A stretch of DNA of 39,229 nt from Streptococcus oralis (GCF_001578945.1 NZ_KQ969550.1:53773-93001); one strand, 5' to 3'; shown: positions 1-9,981, numbered from the stretch's first letter. Made by a program: numbers and translations. Notes: generated from the letters alone by a model not told the origin.

Positions 1-714
1 GTCAACACGAAAGAGATTTTGACTCAACTCATTGAGGCTAGAATCTCCAGTGAGATTGATAATATTGTAGCGTTCGGTCAGTTCTTGCTTATGATCTGTT
101 ACCAATTTATTAAATACACGAGCTCCTGCAGAACCACCGACAAACAATACCGTTGGCAATTTAGGATTAAAGTGGGTTTGGATATCCACCAATTCATCTG
201 GTTCAGGAGTTTTTTGGTCTGAAACCTTGGTCACTGCTCCCACATGCTCAACTTTTACGAGACCAGCAGCCTGCTCAAATGTTGAATACATCTTGGTCGC
301 AAATTTATAGGCAATTTTATTGGCCAAGCCCATAGACAGGTCCGATTCGTGAATAAAGACTGGCACTCCTGACACTCGCGCTGCAATAACCGGCGGTACA
401 GAGACAAATCCTCCCTTTGAAAAAAGAGCCTGTGGACGCAACCGTAACATGATAAAGAGGGATTGGACAATTCCCCAACTAACTTTGAAGACGTCCAGCA
501 TATTTTGCCATGAAAAATAACGACGCAACTTCCCAGTCGCAATGGAGTGGAAGGTCACATTCAAGCCTGACTTGAGGATTTCTTGGTGTTCGATTCCGTG
601 TTTATCCCCGATATAATGAACTTCCCAGCCGTCTTCAATGAACTTAGGCATTAACAAAAGGTTGAGGGTGACATGTCCAACCGTCCCCCCGCCTGTAAAG
701 ACAATTTTTTTCAT
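1..714 (-). CDS. murG: MurG, undecaprenyl-PP-MurNAc-pentapeptide GlcNAc transferase (partial)
   Basis: The minus-strand reading frame begins with ATG at 714 and is open to the window edge, so only about the first 237 of the usual ~350 residues are present. The start [15 protein letters not shown] carries the glycine-rich N-terminal loop of MurG (the streptococcal form of GGTGGH), and further in are GDKHGIEH and [14 protein letters not shown], typical of streptococcal MurG. The enzyme adds GlcNAc to lipid I to make lipid II on the inner face of the membrane. The start lies 1 base after the murD stop, so the two are almost certainly co-transcribed and translationally coupled. The C-terminal UDP-GlcNAc-binding half lies outside the window. 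Confidence 0.93.
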   Translation of the reverse strand, partial: MKKIVFTGGGTVGHVTLNLLLMPKFIEDGWEVHYIGDKHGIEHQEILKSGLNVTFHSIATGKLRRYFSWQNMLDVFKVSWGIVQSLFIMLRLRPQALFSKGGFVSVPPVIAARVSGVPVFIHESDLSMGLANKIAYKFATKMYSTFEQAAGLVKVEHVGAVTKVSDQKTPEPDELVDIQTHFNPKLPTVLFVGGSAGARVFNKLVTDHKQELTERYNIINLTGDSSLNELSQNLFRVD

Positions 715-715
715 A

Positions 716-2068
716 TTATTCCTTTAACTCCGCTACTGTGTCGATAAAGAGGTCGCCACGTACTTCAAAGTTAGCATACATATCCCAGCTAGCATTGGCA
801 GGGCTGAGAAGAACCACGTCTCCTTGAGTCGCGAGCTCATAAGCCTTGCGGGTCGCATCTGCAATATCAATCGCATCCACATAAGCCACACCAGCCTTAT
901 CCGCTGCCCCTTTGACACGCTCAGCAGACTGACCGAGGATGACCATCTTCTTGAGCCCTGTAATATCTGGCACCAATTCGTCAAACTCATTGCCCCGGTC
1001 CAAACCACCTGCAATCAAGATGACCTTACTATTGTCAAATCCTGACAAGGCTTTTTGAGTAGCCAAGATATTGGTTGACTTGCTATCATTATAGAATTTG
1101 ACACCCTGAATTTCATCCACAAATTGGAGACGGTGTTTGACACCACCAAAGGCTGAAAGAGTTTCCTTGATGGTTTGGTTATCCACACCACGGAGCTTGG
1201 CTACTGCAATGGTCGCAAGGGCATTTTCCACATTGTGGCTACCTGGAACTCCAATTTCATCAGCTGCCATGATCACTTCCCCACGGAAGTAGAGTTGACC
1301 GTCTTCCAGATAAGCTCCATCAACCTTTTCAAGTGTTGAAAATGGAACAACAGTGGCTTGTGTTTTGCTAGCCAATTCTTTTGCCAAGTCTTGGTTAAAG
1401 TTCAAGATAAGAAAATCATCCGCTGTCATCTTGTTTTGGATATTCCACTTAGCTGCCACATACTCCTCAAAAGAACCATGGTAGTCGATATGAGTTGGCA
1501 TGAGGTTGGTAATGACTGCAATCTCAGGATGGAATTCTTGAACGCCCATCAGTTGGAAAGAAGAAAGTTCCATGACGAGCGTGTCCTTAGCTGTCGCAGT
1601 TTGAGCCACTTGACTAGCAGGATAGCCGATGTTCCCTGACAAGAGACCGCGTTGACCAGCAGCAGTCAAAACTTCCCCAATCATAGTCGTTGTAGTTGTT
1701 TTCCCATTTGAACCAGTGATACCGATAATCGGTGCTTCCGAAATCAAATAAGCCAATTCCACCTCAGTCAAGACTGGAATCCCCTTTGCCAATGCCTTTT
1801 CAATCATGGGATTGCTATAAGGGATACCTGGATTTTTCACCATAAGGGCAAAATCTTCATCCAAGAGCTCCAAAGGATGCCCACCAGTGACAACCTTGAT
1901 TCCCTCTTCTAGCAAGCTTTGAGCAGCAGGATTTTCCTCAAAAGGCTTGCCGTCATTTACTGTCACAATGGCACCCAGCTTGTCCAGCAAACGGGCCGCA
2001 GACTCACCAGACTTGGCCAAACCTAAAACAAGTACTTTCTTATTTTTAAATTGATCGATTACTTTCAT
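716..2068 (-). CDS. murD: MurD, UDP-MurNAc-L-alanine:D-glutamate ligase
   Basis: This 450-residue protein has the normal MurD length. Residues 116-125 ([10 protein letters not shown]) form the Mur-ligase ATP-binding P-loop, MELSSFQL and [14 protein letters not shown] follow in the central domain, and HNVENALA and FYNDSKSTN mark the end of the central and start of the C-terminal domain. It adds D-glutamate to UDP-MurNAc-L-Ala in the cytoplasm. The gene is followed directly by murG. A GGAG Shine-Dalgarno lies 8 bases before the ATG, and a TAAAAT -10-like hexamer (minus strand, 2096-2101) sits between the upstream bacteriocin-cassette terminator and the gene, so murD probably has its own promoter rather than depending on the cassette. 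Confidence 0.96.
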   Translation of the reverse strand: MKVIDQFKNKKVLVLGLAKSGESAARLLDKLGAIVTVNDGKPFEENPAAQSLLEEGIKVVTGGHPLELLDEDFALMVKNPGIPYSNPMIEKALAKGIPVLTEVELAYLISEAPIIGITGSNGKTTTTTMIGEVLTAAGQRGLLSGNIGYPASQVAQTATAKDTLVMELSSFQLMGVQEFHPEIAVITNLMPTHIDYHGSFEEYVAAKWNIQNKMTADDFLILNFNQDLAKELASKTQATVVPFSTLEKVDGAYLEDGQLYFRGEVIMAADEIGVPGSHNVENALATIAVAKLRGVDNQTIKETLSAFGGVKHRLQFVDEIQGVKFYNDSKSTNILATQKALSGFDNSKVILIAGGLDRGNEFDELVPDITGLKKMVILGQSAERVKGAADKAGVAYVDAIDIADATRKAYELATQGDVVLLSPANASWDMYANFEVRGDLFIDTVAELKE

Positions 2069-2114
2069 GTCTCAAACTCCATTTCTACTCCTACTATTTT
2101 ACCATTTTTATGGA

Positions 2115-2147
2115 AATAAAAAAGCCACAAAGTACATTTGTGACTCT
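2115..2147 (-). terminator. Intrinsic terminator of the lactococcin-972 cassette
   Basis: On the minus strand AGTCACAAA (2137-2145) pairs with TTTGTGGCT (2123-2131) around a 5-base loop, followed by a T-rich run (2114-2123). This is a 9-bp stem with one G-U pair plus a U-tract, a standard rho-independent terminator. It follows the ATPase stop codon and separates the bacteriocin cassette from murD. Confidence 0.85.
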
Positions 2148-2168
2148 TTCTTCTAGTTTAACCTTGCC

Positions 2169-2813
2169 TTACCCTCCATGAGATAAATCAGTAACTTGAA
2201 TCACTTGATCTACTTGTTTCCAGATAAGTGGGTTGTGGGTCGCAATAATAATGGTTCTATTGGGATTTTTCAAGGACTCCAGAATAGAAAGTAGCTCTTC
2301 TGAATTTTTAGGGTCTAGTGAAGCGGTTGGCTCATCTGCAAGAATCAAAGGAGGATCTTTTAAAATAATTTTCGCTAGTGCAACACGTTGTGCTTCCCCT
2401 CCTGATAACTCAAAAATAGGTTGCTTTAAATCTAAATAAGAGAGGTTAACACGCTCTAAAGCTTGTTTCATCAAAGAGATTCTCTCTTTGTCTTTCAGCT
2501 TTTTACCAACTAATCCAAGATTGAGATTTTCCCTGACTGTCTGGCTTTCAATCAAGCCAAAATCCTGAAATAGATACCCCAGATAATCTCTAAAGAAAAC
2601 AGAGGGCTTGATATCCTTGAGAGAAACACCATCATAAATGATCTCTCCCTTATCATAAGGCTCTAGTCGTCCAATCATATTCAAGAGTGTTGTCTTGCCA
2701 CAGCCACTTGTGCCAATCAAGGCATAGATTTTCCCACCTTCAAACTGAAGATTGGTATCCGAAAATAGTTGACGGCTTCCAAATTTTTTAGATATATTCT
2801 TTAGTTCAATCAT
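2169..2813 (-). CDS. ABC transporter ATPase of lactococcin-972-type bacteriocin cassette
   Basis: This is a 214-residue ABC ATPase of the short MacB/LolD type. Walker A is GTSGCGKTT at residues 34-42, the signature is LSGGEAQRVALAK, Walker B is LILADEPTASLD, and the H-loop is ATHNP. It should power the neighbouring integral membrane protein. The gene starts 1 base after the stop of the membrane protein, whose last codons supply the Shine-Dalgarno (AAAGGAAAA), so translation is coupled. In lactococcin-972 cassettes such an ATPase and a DUF1430-type membrane protein accompany the bacteriocin gene and are thought to serve export and/or producer immunity; the sequence cannot separate these roles. 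Confidence 0.92.
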   Translation of the reverse strand: MIELKNISKKFGSRQLFSDTNLQFEGGKIYALIGTSGCGKTTLLNMIGRLEPYDKGEIIYDGVSLKDIKPSVFFRDYLGYLFQDFGLIESQTVRENLNLGLVGKKLKDKERISLMKQALERVNLSYLDLKQPIFELSGGEAQRVALAKIILKDPPLILADEPTASLDPKNSEELLSILESLKNPNRTIIIATHNPLIWKQVDQVIQVTDLSHGG

Positions 2814-2814
2814 C

Positions 2815-4836
2815 CTATTTTCCTTTCATAATGGTCATCGAAACACGAGATTCCTTCTGTGCTTGACGGTAGAGAGTCAGTATAGCACTAACGAGAAAAA
2901 CTGATAAGGTTACAAGCCCAATCACCACATCCCGACTACGCCAGATAAAGAGGCTTGCACCGAGGATAAAACTAGCAAATTGACTAATCATATACTGAGC
3001 GTGTGTTTCAAAAAAGCGCAAGCCTGAGATGCGTTTAATCAAAATCTCGCGACGGAATTGTTCAAAATAAAGAAGATTCACAGAATAAAAGAGAAGTAAA
3101 GAACTCGCGATTCCAATAATAGCTCCTAAAATAAGGGTTAGAGTTTCTGTTTGAACTTCATAGTAACGTGCGAGGTAAACACTTCGTCCCTCCTTGAGAT
3201 AGGATACTTGATCATAAATTCCTGCATTTTTCAATAGTTTAATCCCGTCTTCATATCCTTTGACAAAGATATTCTTACCAGCATTGATAGACCAACTAGA
3301 TAAGGATGTAAAACTATCACCTGTAGAAGTTGGCGTGAATACCACTAAAATCGGATCCGTCAAATATTGAGTGGATACGGGGTTCTCACCGTTATTATAA
3401 ACAAACCGCTTTTCTCCCATTGACAGATAGCTAACGTGCGCTTTCATCTCATAATCCAAAGGAGCACTTGCCTCCTCACCAGATTTTCCATAATAACTCA
3501 ATCTTTCTTCAAAGAGTTTTTTTAGTTCTGCTTCTTGAGAGCGTAAATGTTCTGGGAGCAAGAGGACAAACTCACCTTTTTGGAGATGGGCTAACTTCTG
3601 TTTGGTCTCAGCATCTACCACGACCTTTTCCTTCTCCAAATAACTGGGGCTAACATAGAGCGTATTAGCATCTGGACTATAGGTATCCAGTGTCTCTCCC
3701 TGTTCATTTTTTCCTTGTGGATTGGCAAATTGGAGCAGATTATCCTTTACATAAAGAGCTTGTTCTTCTTCGATTGCTTCCTTGGCAAAGGCATACCACT
3801 TGCTCTGATTTTCTGCATCTTTTCCTCTATCACCGAGCCCAAAGGAAATCTGATAATAATCTGCTCGGTCTTCCCATGCTTGCTTGGACAGTTGGAGTTC
3901 CTGTAAACGCTGGTAAGAAGTTAAGCCAGTCTTGACTGCATAACCTACTGTAAAGACAGCAACCAACTGACACAGCAAGGTCAAGGTCATCAAACGTTTG
4001 AGAGGCAAACGTCCTTTGAGTACAGGAACCAAGACCTTGTAGCTCAAGCTCATCAAGTAGAGCAGGCTCAGTAGGAGCGAAATTCCCAATAAAAAGAGAA
4101 GATAAAGCCCCACTCCGATACTAAAGGTTGCTAAAAGAACAGGATAAAAGAGCCCTTGGCTGATGAGGACAGCACCTCCCACTATAAGGGATAAAACCCC
4201 AGCTAAGCAAAGCCACTTGACATCATCGTATAGGGCACTTCTCATAATGGACAAGAGGGTCTGTCCTGAAAAGAGCTGAATCCCTGCAGCCCGCATCTCC
4301 TTCACCCGAGTGATGATCACCATGGCAAAGAAAGCTAATCCAAATATAGCTAGACTAATCAACAACAACGGATTTAAAGCAATCCAAAAAGCTAGAAGAT
4401 ATGGGGGAGTTTTGCGATCTACAATCGCTTTATAACCTAAATCATCTAATTTTGCAGCTAATTTCTCCTTGGTCAATGAACCCGATAAGAGGAGGTAGCT
4501 ATTGAGAGGATCACTCCGTTCTCGGCTCTCTTGACTGGCTACTTGAAACTCTTTGGGTAAGTTTCCTTGTCCATAAGTTGCATAGGTGAAGTTGGTCCTT
4601 CCATCCTTACTCGGCTCTACTATCCGTCTAGCTATCAAACTCTGCTCCGAGCTTGCAAACTTCTCCAACTCTCGCTCAAACTCCTCACGAGTCGGCTCTT
4701 GTGCCCCTTTTTTAACACGTAATAAAGATACGGAGTCGTAACTAGTATAGAGATACTGAGGGGCACGTAAGATAATGATCCAAATGAAGAAGCAACTGAG
4801 AAAAATAGTAGACAAACAAATAAATAGTTTCTTCAT
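2815..4836 (-). CDS. Bacteriocin-associated integral membrane protein (DUF1430 / FtsX-like)
   Basis: This 673-residue protein has a hydrophobic N-terminal helix (about residues 4-24), an extracellular stretch, a group of membrane helices at about 148-315, a second large polar domain (about 320-560), and a final set of helices (about 560-660). That is the layout of MacB/FtsX-like permeases. The family usually appears beside lactococcin-972 genes under the name bacteriocin-associated integral membrane protein. Its ATPase partner follows immediately, and the bacteriocin gene precedes it by 71 bases containing a perfect hairpin. A GAGGAG site lies just before the ATG. Family assignment is from recalled gene order and topology; no transported substrate is visible in the sequence. 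Confidence 0.85.
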   Translation of the reverse strand: MKKLFICLSTIFLSCFFIWIIILRAPQYLYTSYDSVSLLRVKKGAQEPTREEFERELEKFASSEQSLIARRIVEPSKDGRTNFTYATYGQGNLPKEFQVASQESRERSDPLNSYLLLSGSLTKEKLAAKLDDLGYKAIVDRKTPPYLLAFWIALNPLLLISLAIFGLAFFAMVIITRVKEMRAAGIQLFSGQTLLSIMRSALYDDVKWLCLAGVLSLIVGGAVLISQGLFYPVLLATFSIGVGLYLLFLLGISLLLSLLYLMSLSYKVLVPVLKGRLPLKRLMTLTLLCQLVAVFTVGYAVKTGLTSYQRLQELQLSKQAWEDRADYYQISFGLGDRGKDAENQSKWYAFAKEAIEEEQALYVKDNLLQFANPQGKNEQGETLDTYSPDANTLYVSPSYLEKEKVVVDAETKQKLAHLQKGEFVLLLPEHLRSQEAELKKLFEERLSYYGKSGEEASAPLDYEMKAHVSYLSMGEKRFVYNNGENPVSTQYLTDPILVVFTPTSTGDSFTSLSSWSINAGKNIFVKGYEDGIKLLKNAGIYDQVSYLKEGRSVYLARYYEVQTETLTLILGAIIGIASSLLLFYSVNLLYFEQFRREILIKRISGLRFFETHAQYMISQFASFILGASLFIWRSRDVVIGLVTLSVFLVSAILTLYRQAQKESRVSMTIMKGK

Positions 4837-4860
4837 AGTAGACTCCTCATAAAAGAATGA

Positions 4861-4887
4861 TTCCCCTTGTACGAGCTACAAGGGGAA
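4861..4887 (-). promoter_or_regulatory. Perfect 11-bp hairpin between bacteriocin and transporter genes
   Basis: TTCCCCTTGTA (4861-4871) and TACAAGGGGAA (4877-4887) form a perfect 11-bp stem with a 5-base loop. On the minus strand it is followed by TCATTCTTTTA, only a weak U-tract. It fits a partial terminator or a 3' stabilising hairpin that would make bacteriocin mRNA exceed transporter mRNA; this role is inferred. Confidence 0.7.
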
Positions 4888-4907
4888 CGATTTAAATCAA
4901 TGAACGA

Positions 4908-5207
4908 TTAGTCATAATCATAGTAAAATCCTACTTGTTCTCCCCATTTGGTCCAGATCCATGCGTAGGAGGTTTTTCCAGCAGGAGCTTCTCCTTTATC
5001 AGAATGACTATCCCATCTGCTCACAATGGATGAATAATGGTATTTTTTACCATGGTAGTAATTTGAAAAAGCCCATCCTCCTCCAGAACCCTCACCATAG
5101 GTCCAAACACCACCATCAGGATACCGCACTGCGGCCGATACAGCCCCCATCAGTACAAAACTTGAAACAAGAATGAGAGTAAGTAATTTGTGTTTTTTCG
5201 TTTTCAT
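4908..5207 (-). CDS. Lactococcin-972 family bacteriocin precursor
   Basis: This 99-residue precursor has a Sec-type signal peptide: a lysine-rich start (MKTKKHK), a hydrophobic core (LLTLILVSSFVLMG) and an AVSA-like cleavage site near residue 25. The predicted mature part is about 74 residues, has no cysteine, and is rich in Gly, Trp and Tyr (GGVWTYGEGSGGGWAFSNYY, then WDSHSDKGEAPAGKTSYAW), which is the lactococcin-972 pattern. Lactococcin 972 is known to bind lipid II and block septum formation. The gene heads a minus-strand cassette with the membrane protein and ATPase, behind a promoter with a cre site. The ATG used has only a weak Shine-Dalgarno (GAAAAGAA), while a much stronger one lies farther upstream (5256-5264). 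Confidence 0.9.
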   Translation of the reverse strand: MKTKKHKLLTLILVSSFVLMGAVSAAVRYPDGGVWTYGEGSGGGWAFSNYYHGKKYHYSSIVSRWDSHSDKGEAPAGKTSYAWIWTKWGEQVGFYYDYD

Positions 5208-5275
5208 TTCTTTTCAATTCAAGCACACCCAGAGTGACAAGAGGATAAATTAAAACCTCCTCCCAATTTAATTTT

Positions 5276-5289
5276 TGAAAACGCTTTCC
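5276..5289 (-). promoter_or_regulatory. CcpA-binding (cre) site in bacteriocin promoter
   Basis: The minus-strand sequence GGAAAGCGTTTTCA matches the cre consensus TGWNANCGNTNWCA at all but the first base. It begins about 9 bases after the -10 hexamer, so it covers or follows the expected transcription start, a position where CcpA normally represses. Confidence 0.7.
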
Positions 5290-5298
5290 TTTATGTTT

Positions 5299-5327
5299 AT
5301 GGTATCACTTTTATCATAGTTTGTCAA
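5299..5327 (-). promoter_or_regulatory. Sigma-A promoter of the lactococcin-972 cassette
   Basis: On the minus strand TTGACA (5322-5327), a 17-base spacer and TACCAT (5299-5304) form a promoter with a perfect -35 and a 4/6 -10. It lies about 92 bases before the bacteriocin ATG. Confidence 0.75.
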
Positions 5328-5428
5328 TAAATTTTACAAAAATATTTTAACAATTTTATCTGTCTAAATTTTAAAAAAATTCCATTAAAAAGAAAAGGAT
5401 ATTTTCCAAAATGTCAACAAATCAATTT

Positions 5429-5483
5429 GACCTGCACCCAAAGAATTAGGCTTCTTCTATCTAACTTTGGAGCAGAACAGGTC
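5429..5483. other. Interrupted inverted repeat after the thioesterase gene
   Basis: GACCTG (5429-5434) pairs with CAGGTC (5478-5483), CCAAAG (5438-5443) with CTTTGG (5465-5470), and TTAG (5446-5449) with CTAA (5461-5464). It follows the thioesterase stop on the minus strand but lacks a U-tract, so it may be a poor terminator or a small repeat remnant. Confidence 0.5.
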
Positions 5484-5495
5484 AGTTCTTTTGTT

Positions 5496-5900
5496 CTATA
5501 TTCTTACCTGTCTCTCTGCTGTTCTCTGTCCTGTGACAAACATAGTAAAGGTGGCCTTACAGACATTTCTGCCTTCTTGATTGGTGATATCGACATCGAC
5601 GACACAAGTGGTACGTCCTTGGTGGACGCATTCTCCTTTAATGGTCAGTACATCGTCTAGTTTTCCTGCTTTGAGGTAGTTGATAGAGGACTGGAGCGTC
5701 ACTCCATCAAGCCCCAGCGAGATGACCACCAAACCACTAATCTGGTCACAAAGGGTAAAGAGATAGCCACCATGGGCATTGCCATAGTAGTTGAGCGACG
5801 AGTCCACCACTTTCGTCGTCACCACAACATGACCGTCTCTCATTTTCTCTATTTCGTAATTTTCAAAGGCAGATATAGCGTCAAAATGAAAATCTTTCAT
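5496..5900 (-). CDS. PaaI-family hotdog-fold thioesterase
   Basis: With the start at 5900 the protein has 134 residues. An AGGAGG Shine-Dalgarno (5906-5911, complement) lies 5 bases before this ATG, which decides against an in-frame ATG at 5921. The hotdog signature is NYYGNAHGGYLFTLCDQISG, where the NAHGG segment and the Asp after it form the acyl-thioester site of PaaI-like enzymes. The later stretch GECVHQGRTTCVVDVDITNQ is the second hotdog half. It should hydrolyse acyl-CoA thioesters in the cytoplasm; the acyl group cannot be read from sequence. It lies 69 bases after galT on the same strand, so read-through from the gal operon is possible although the function is unrelated. Confidence 0.85.
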   Translation of the reverse strand: MKDFHFDAISAFENYEIEKMRDGHVVVTTKVVDSSLNYYGNAHGGYLFTLCDQISGLVVISLGLDGVTLQSSINYLKAGKLDDVLTIKGECVHQGRTTCVVDVDITNQEGRNVCKATFTMFVTGQRTAERQVRI

Positions 5901-5969
5901 CGTTTCCTCCTGAGTTTTCAAACGACCCCATCATACTACTTTTTATAGGACTGTGCAAGGAGAAAGCTC

Positions 5970-7451
5970 CTAGTCTGGCAAAATTCCGACCTGTTCTACA
6001 AAGCGCATAAAGGCTACCTGTCCTTGTTCCGTTTGCTTGTAAACTCCTGCGTCCTCCAGAACACGCGCAAAGATAGTACCCACAGAGTCTTTGACGATTT
6101 CAAGGGCTTTTTCTTTATCTGTTAATCCTGAATGGTGGGTTTTGAGTTGGTCTGCCCATTCCTGATGATAAGTGGCAACGGTATCACCATCTCCCACGAG
6201 GTAGCTAGCAACTTGCTCCACTTCTGCTTTCAGACGTGGCGGTAGGATAGCCAAGCCCATGACCTCAATCAAGCCGATATTTTCCTTCTTGATATGTTGG
6301 ACATCCTTGTGGGGATGATAGATGCCATCAGGATGCTCTGGCGATGTCTGATTGTCCCGCAAGACCAAGTCCAACTCAAACTGTCCATCGCGTTTACGGG
6401 CAATAGGTGTGATAGTGTGATGCGGTGTCCCGTCTGTTTCTGCTAAAATCTGTACTTCAGAGTCTGAATACTGACGCCATTCCTGCAAAATCTTATCAGC
6501 CAAGTTGATCAATTTCTCTTTGGAATCCGAGGTCAAACGTAGCACCGACATAGGCCACTTGACAATCCCAGCCTTGACCTGCTCAAATCCATCAAAACAG
6601 AAAGTCTTTTGCAGAGGAGCCAATTCCATAGGAAACACGTGACGGCCTCCCTGATAGTGGTCATGAGTTAGAATAGACCCTCCCACAATCGGCAGGTCGG
6701 CATTAGAGCCCGCAAAATAGCCTGGAAACTGCTCTACGATCGCCAGCAGACGCTCAAAACTCTGACGACTAATGGCCATGGGACGGTGCTGGCCGTCTAA
6801 GAAGATACAGTGCTCATTAAAATAAGCATAGGGCGAATACTGGAAGCCCCACTTCTGACCCGCCATTTCAAAACGGATAATACGGTGGTTGCTACGAGCA
6901 GGGTGGTTAACCCGACCATGGTAGCCCTCGTTCTCTAAACAAAGCTGACACTGGGGATAATTGCTAGCTTGCACCGACTTGGCCGCCGCTATTTCTTTTG
7001 GATCCTTTTCAGGCTTAGAGAGGTTGATGGTAATCTCAAGTTCTCCGTAGTCAGATGGGACACGATAAGCGATATTTTTAGCAATGGCCTTGAGTTTGAT
7101 GTAGTCGTTTTTCTGACTGAGTTGGTAAAAATCTGCTATTGCCTGTTCGGGAGATTGGGCATAAGTTGCCCAGAAATCACGATTGACCTGACTTGGACAA
7201 GGGGTTAGCAAATCCATGAGTTCAGCACCCAGGATTTCACGCGCAGTCTGACTATCCTCAATCGTCTCTAATCGAACCGCCTCCTCGACCAACTGGTCCT
7301 TGAGGTCAATCAAGTCATCCAACTCAGTCTCAACTTCTAAAACACCTTCACCAACCAATGCCAAGACACGATTGGTCAGGTAGATTCGATCCATTTCCTC
7401 AAAGCTACTTTCAGCAATGACGTGTGTTACAAATTGTTCTACTAAGGTCAC
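5970..7451 (-). CDS. galT: GalT, UDP-glucose:hexose-1-phosphate uridylyltransferase (class II)
   Basis: This 493-residue protein has the length of the Firmicutes class II GalT, longer than the ~350-residue E. coli type. A class II landmark is [20 protein letters not shown], containing the clustered histidines of the nucleotidyl-transfer site. [20 protein letters not shown] supplies a metal-site-like cysteine pair. It swaps UMP between UDP-glucose and galactose-1-phosphate in the Leloir pathway. The start codon is GTG at 7451 with AGGAGG upstream. It lies 18 bases after galK and is surely co-transcribed with it, under the galK promoter, cre site and GalR operator. Confidence 0.96.
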   Translation of the reverse strand: MTLVEQFVTHVIAESSFEEMDRIYLTNRVLALVGEGVLEVETELDDLIDLKDQLVEEAVRLETIEDSQTAREILGAELMDLLTPCPSQVNRDFWATYAQSPEQAIADFYQLSQKNDYIKLKAIAKNIAYRVPSDYGELEITINLSKPEKDPKEIAAAKSVQASNYPQCQLCLENEGYHGRVNHPARSNHRIIRFEMAGQKWGFQYSPYAYFNEHCIFLDGQHRPMAISRQSFERLLAIVEQFPGYFAGSNADLPIVGGSILTHDHYQGGRHVFPMELAPLQKTFCFDGFEQVKAGIVKWPMSVLRLTSDSKEKLINLADKILQEWRQYSDSEVQILAETDGTPHHTITPIARKRDGQFELDLVLRDNQTSPEHPDGIYHPHKDVQHIKKENIGLIEVMGLAILPPRLKAEVEQVASYLVGDGDTVATYHQEWADQLKTHHSGLTDKEKALEIVKDSVGTIFARVLEDAGVYKQTEQGQVAFMRFVEQVGILPD

Positions 7452-7469
7452 TATAAAGCCTCCTTTTGA

Positions 7470-8648
7470 CTAGTCAAGGACGCGAGTGCCACCTGCAACT
7501 TCAGCGATATAGAAGCTTGGAGCGTATCCAACGACTTCCTCGTAGTGCTTGCCTACAGCTTCCTTAAAGGCCTCAACGGCATCTTTTTGAACCAAGGCAA
7601 TAGCACAGCCACCAAATCCTGCCCCTGTCATACGAGCACCAAGAACACCTTCCTGAGCCCAAGCAGTGTGAACAAGGGTATCCAATTCCAAACCAGTTAC
7701 TTCATAGTCATGTTCAAGAGAAACGTGTGACGCATTCATCAAGCGACCAAATGTTTCCAAATCTCCTGCTTGAAGGGCTGCTTGTGCTTTGAGGGTACGT
7801 TGATTTTCAAGCACAGCATGACGAGCACGTTTCAAACGATTTTCATCTTTAATCAGATAGCTATATTGGTCAAAGGCCCACTCATCCAACTCACCCAAGG
7901 TCTGAATATCCAAGGCAGCTTGCAATTCTTCCACTGCTTTTTCACACTCAGCACGACGTTCATTGTACTTAGAATCTGCCAGTTCACGGCGTTTGTTGGT
8001 GTTCATGATGACAACAACATTGTCCTTCAAATCAAGCGGCACCAAGTCGTACTCCAAGGTATTGGTATCTAGGTAAATAGCACGTTGGTCTGCCCCCATA
8101 CCGATAGCAAACTGGTCCATGATACCAGAATTCACTCCGATAAAGTTGTTTTCTGTTTGTTTTCCGATTTTGACCAAATCCAAACGGTCTAGTTTTAAAT
8201 CAAAGAGATGCTCTGCCACGACCCCTGTCAAAAGTTCCAAGGATGCTGAAGAGGACAAGCCAGCTCCATTTGGGATATTCCCATAAACATAAAAATCAAA
8301 CCCTGTATCAATCACGTGCCCAGATTCTTGCAAGAAATGAAGAACCCCTTTTGGATAGTTGGTCCAGCTGTGCTCTTTTTCAAACTTGAGGTCAGCTAGA
8401 GGCACTTCGATAATGCCCTTGTCCTCAAAGTTAGCTGAGTAGAAACGCAAGACTTGGTCGTCACGCTTGCGAGCTGCACCGTATGTCCCCAAAGAAATAG
8501 CCGCTGGAAACACGTGTCCCCCGTTGTAGTCTGTGTGTTCACCAATCAGATTGATACGCCCTGGTGAAAAGAAAGTTTGGTCTGCTTCTTGACCAAAAAC
8601 AGCAAGAAAGTCCTTGCGAAGAGCTTCAGTAGTAAGATGTTGTGTCAT
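7470..8648 (-). CDS. galK: GalK, galactokinase
   Basis: This is a 392-residue GHMP kinase of normal galactokinase length. The galactokinase signature [15 protein letters not shown] is at residues 30-44, the ATP-binding glycine/serine loop is [15 protein letters not shown], and the C-terminal GHMP motif is MTGAGFGGC. It phosphorylates galactose at C1 to feed GalT. AAAGGAG precedes the ATG. It is the first gene of galK-galT and is transcribed away from galR. Confidence 0.97.
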   Translation of the reverse strand: MTQHLTTEALRKDFLAVFGQEADQTFFSPGRINLIGEHTDYNGGHVFPAAISLGTYGAARKRDDQVLRFYSANFEDKGIIEVPLADLKFEKEHSWTNYPKGVLHFLQESGHVIDTGFDFYVYGNIPNGAGLSSSASLELLTGVVAEHLFDLKLDRLDLVKIGKQTENNFIGVNSGIMDQFAIGMGADQRAIYLDTNTLEYDLVPLDLKDNVVVIMNTNKRRELADSKYNERRAECEKAVEELQAALDIQTLGELDEWAFDQYSYLIKDENRLKRARHAVLENQRTLKAQAALQAGDLETFGRLMNASHVSLEHDYEVTGLELDTLVHTAWAQEGVLGARMTGAGFGGCAIALVQKDAVEAFKEAVGKHYEEVVGYAPSFYIAEVAGGTRVLD

Positions 8649-8687
8649 ATGAATTCTCCTTTGACTGTCCGTTAAGCCACCTTAACG

Positions 8688-8701
8688 TGTAATCGTTTTC
8701 T
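8688..8701 (+). promoter_or_regulatory. cre site at galK transcription start
   Basis: TGTAATCGTTTTCT matches the cre consensus TGWNANCGNTNWCA except for the last base. It overlaps the expected +1 region of the galK promoter, a position suited to CcpA repression. Confidence 0.65.
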
Positions 8702-8704
8702 TCT

Positions 8705-8733
8705 ATTGTATCCAAGGCTTTTGCCAAGGTCAA
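8705..8733 (-). promoter_or_regulatory. galK promoter
   Basis: On the minus strand TTGACC (8728-8733), a 17-base spacer and TACAAT (8705-8710) form a sigma-A promoter about 57 bases before the galK ATG. Confidence 0.75.
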
Positions 8734-8735
8734 TC

Positions 8736-8772
8736 CTTTTTACTGAATTTTTACTAAACTATCAGTAAAAAG
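8736..8772. promoter_or_regulatory. Putative GalR operator (11-bp perfect inverted repeat)
   Basis: CTTTTTACTGA (8736-8746) and TCAGTAAAAAG (8762-8772) are perfect inverted repeats. A further TTTTTACTAAA lies between them (8748-8758), so the TTTTTACT half-site occurs three times. The site sits between divergent galR and galK, directly upstream of the galK -35 box. Assignment to GalR is by position. Confidence 0.65.
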
Positions 8773-8785
8773 TAGAAAAATATGA

Positions 8786-9817
<1,032 letters not shown>

Positions 9818-9820
9818 GAA

Positions 9821-9977
9821 GAGCTTGGGACAAAAGTCTCACCTTAAATATAAAAAGCGAACAAAGATAGTTTTCTGACAATCAGAATTTTTTCTTGTTC
9901 GCTTTTTTAATTTCATTTACCAAGTCTAAGAATTTATCGTATAGAATTCCTAAAGTCAAATTTTTTTTCCCAGCCTC
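9821..9977. repeat. Intergenic repeat copy 1, with two-way terminator hairpin
   Basis: The element begins at GAGCTTGGGACAAAAGTCT and ends at TTCCCAGCCTC, a degenerate terminal inverted repeat. Inside, AAAAAGCGAACAA (9852-9864) pairs with TTGTTCGCTTTTT (9895-9907), with a nested TTCTGA/TCAGAA pair. The A-run before and T-run after the stem make it an intrinsic terminator in both directions. It fills the gap between convergent galR and adhC. A second copy in opposite orientation lies at 20321-20480. Confidence 0.85.
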
Positions 9978-9981
9978 TTTG

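Noticed and set aside
2169-5207. Lantibiotic or two-peptide bacteriocin locus
   Set aside because: No LanB/C/M enzyme, no double-glycine leader and no cysteines in the peptide; the signal peptide and cassette fit lactococcin 972.
9821-9977. Repeat copies as BOX or RUP elements
   Set aside because: The ends and the GCGAACAA hairpin do not match boxA/B/C as I know them; I could not confirm a RUP match, so they are left as an unnamed repeat family.
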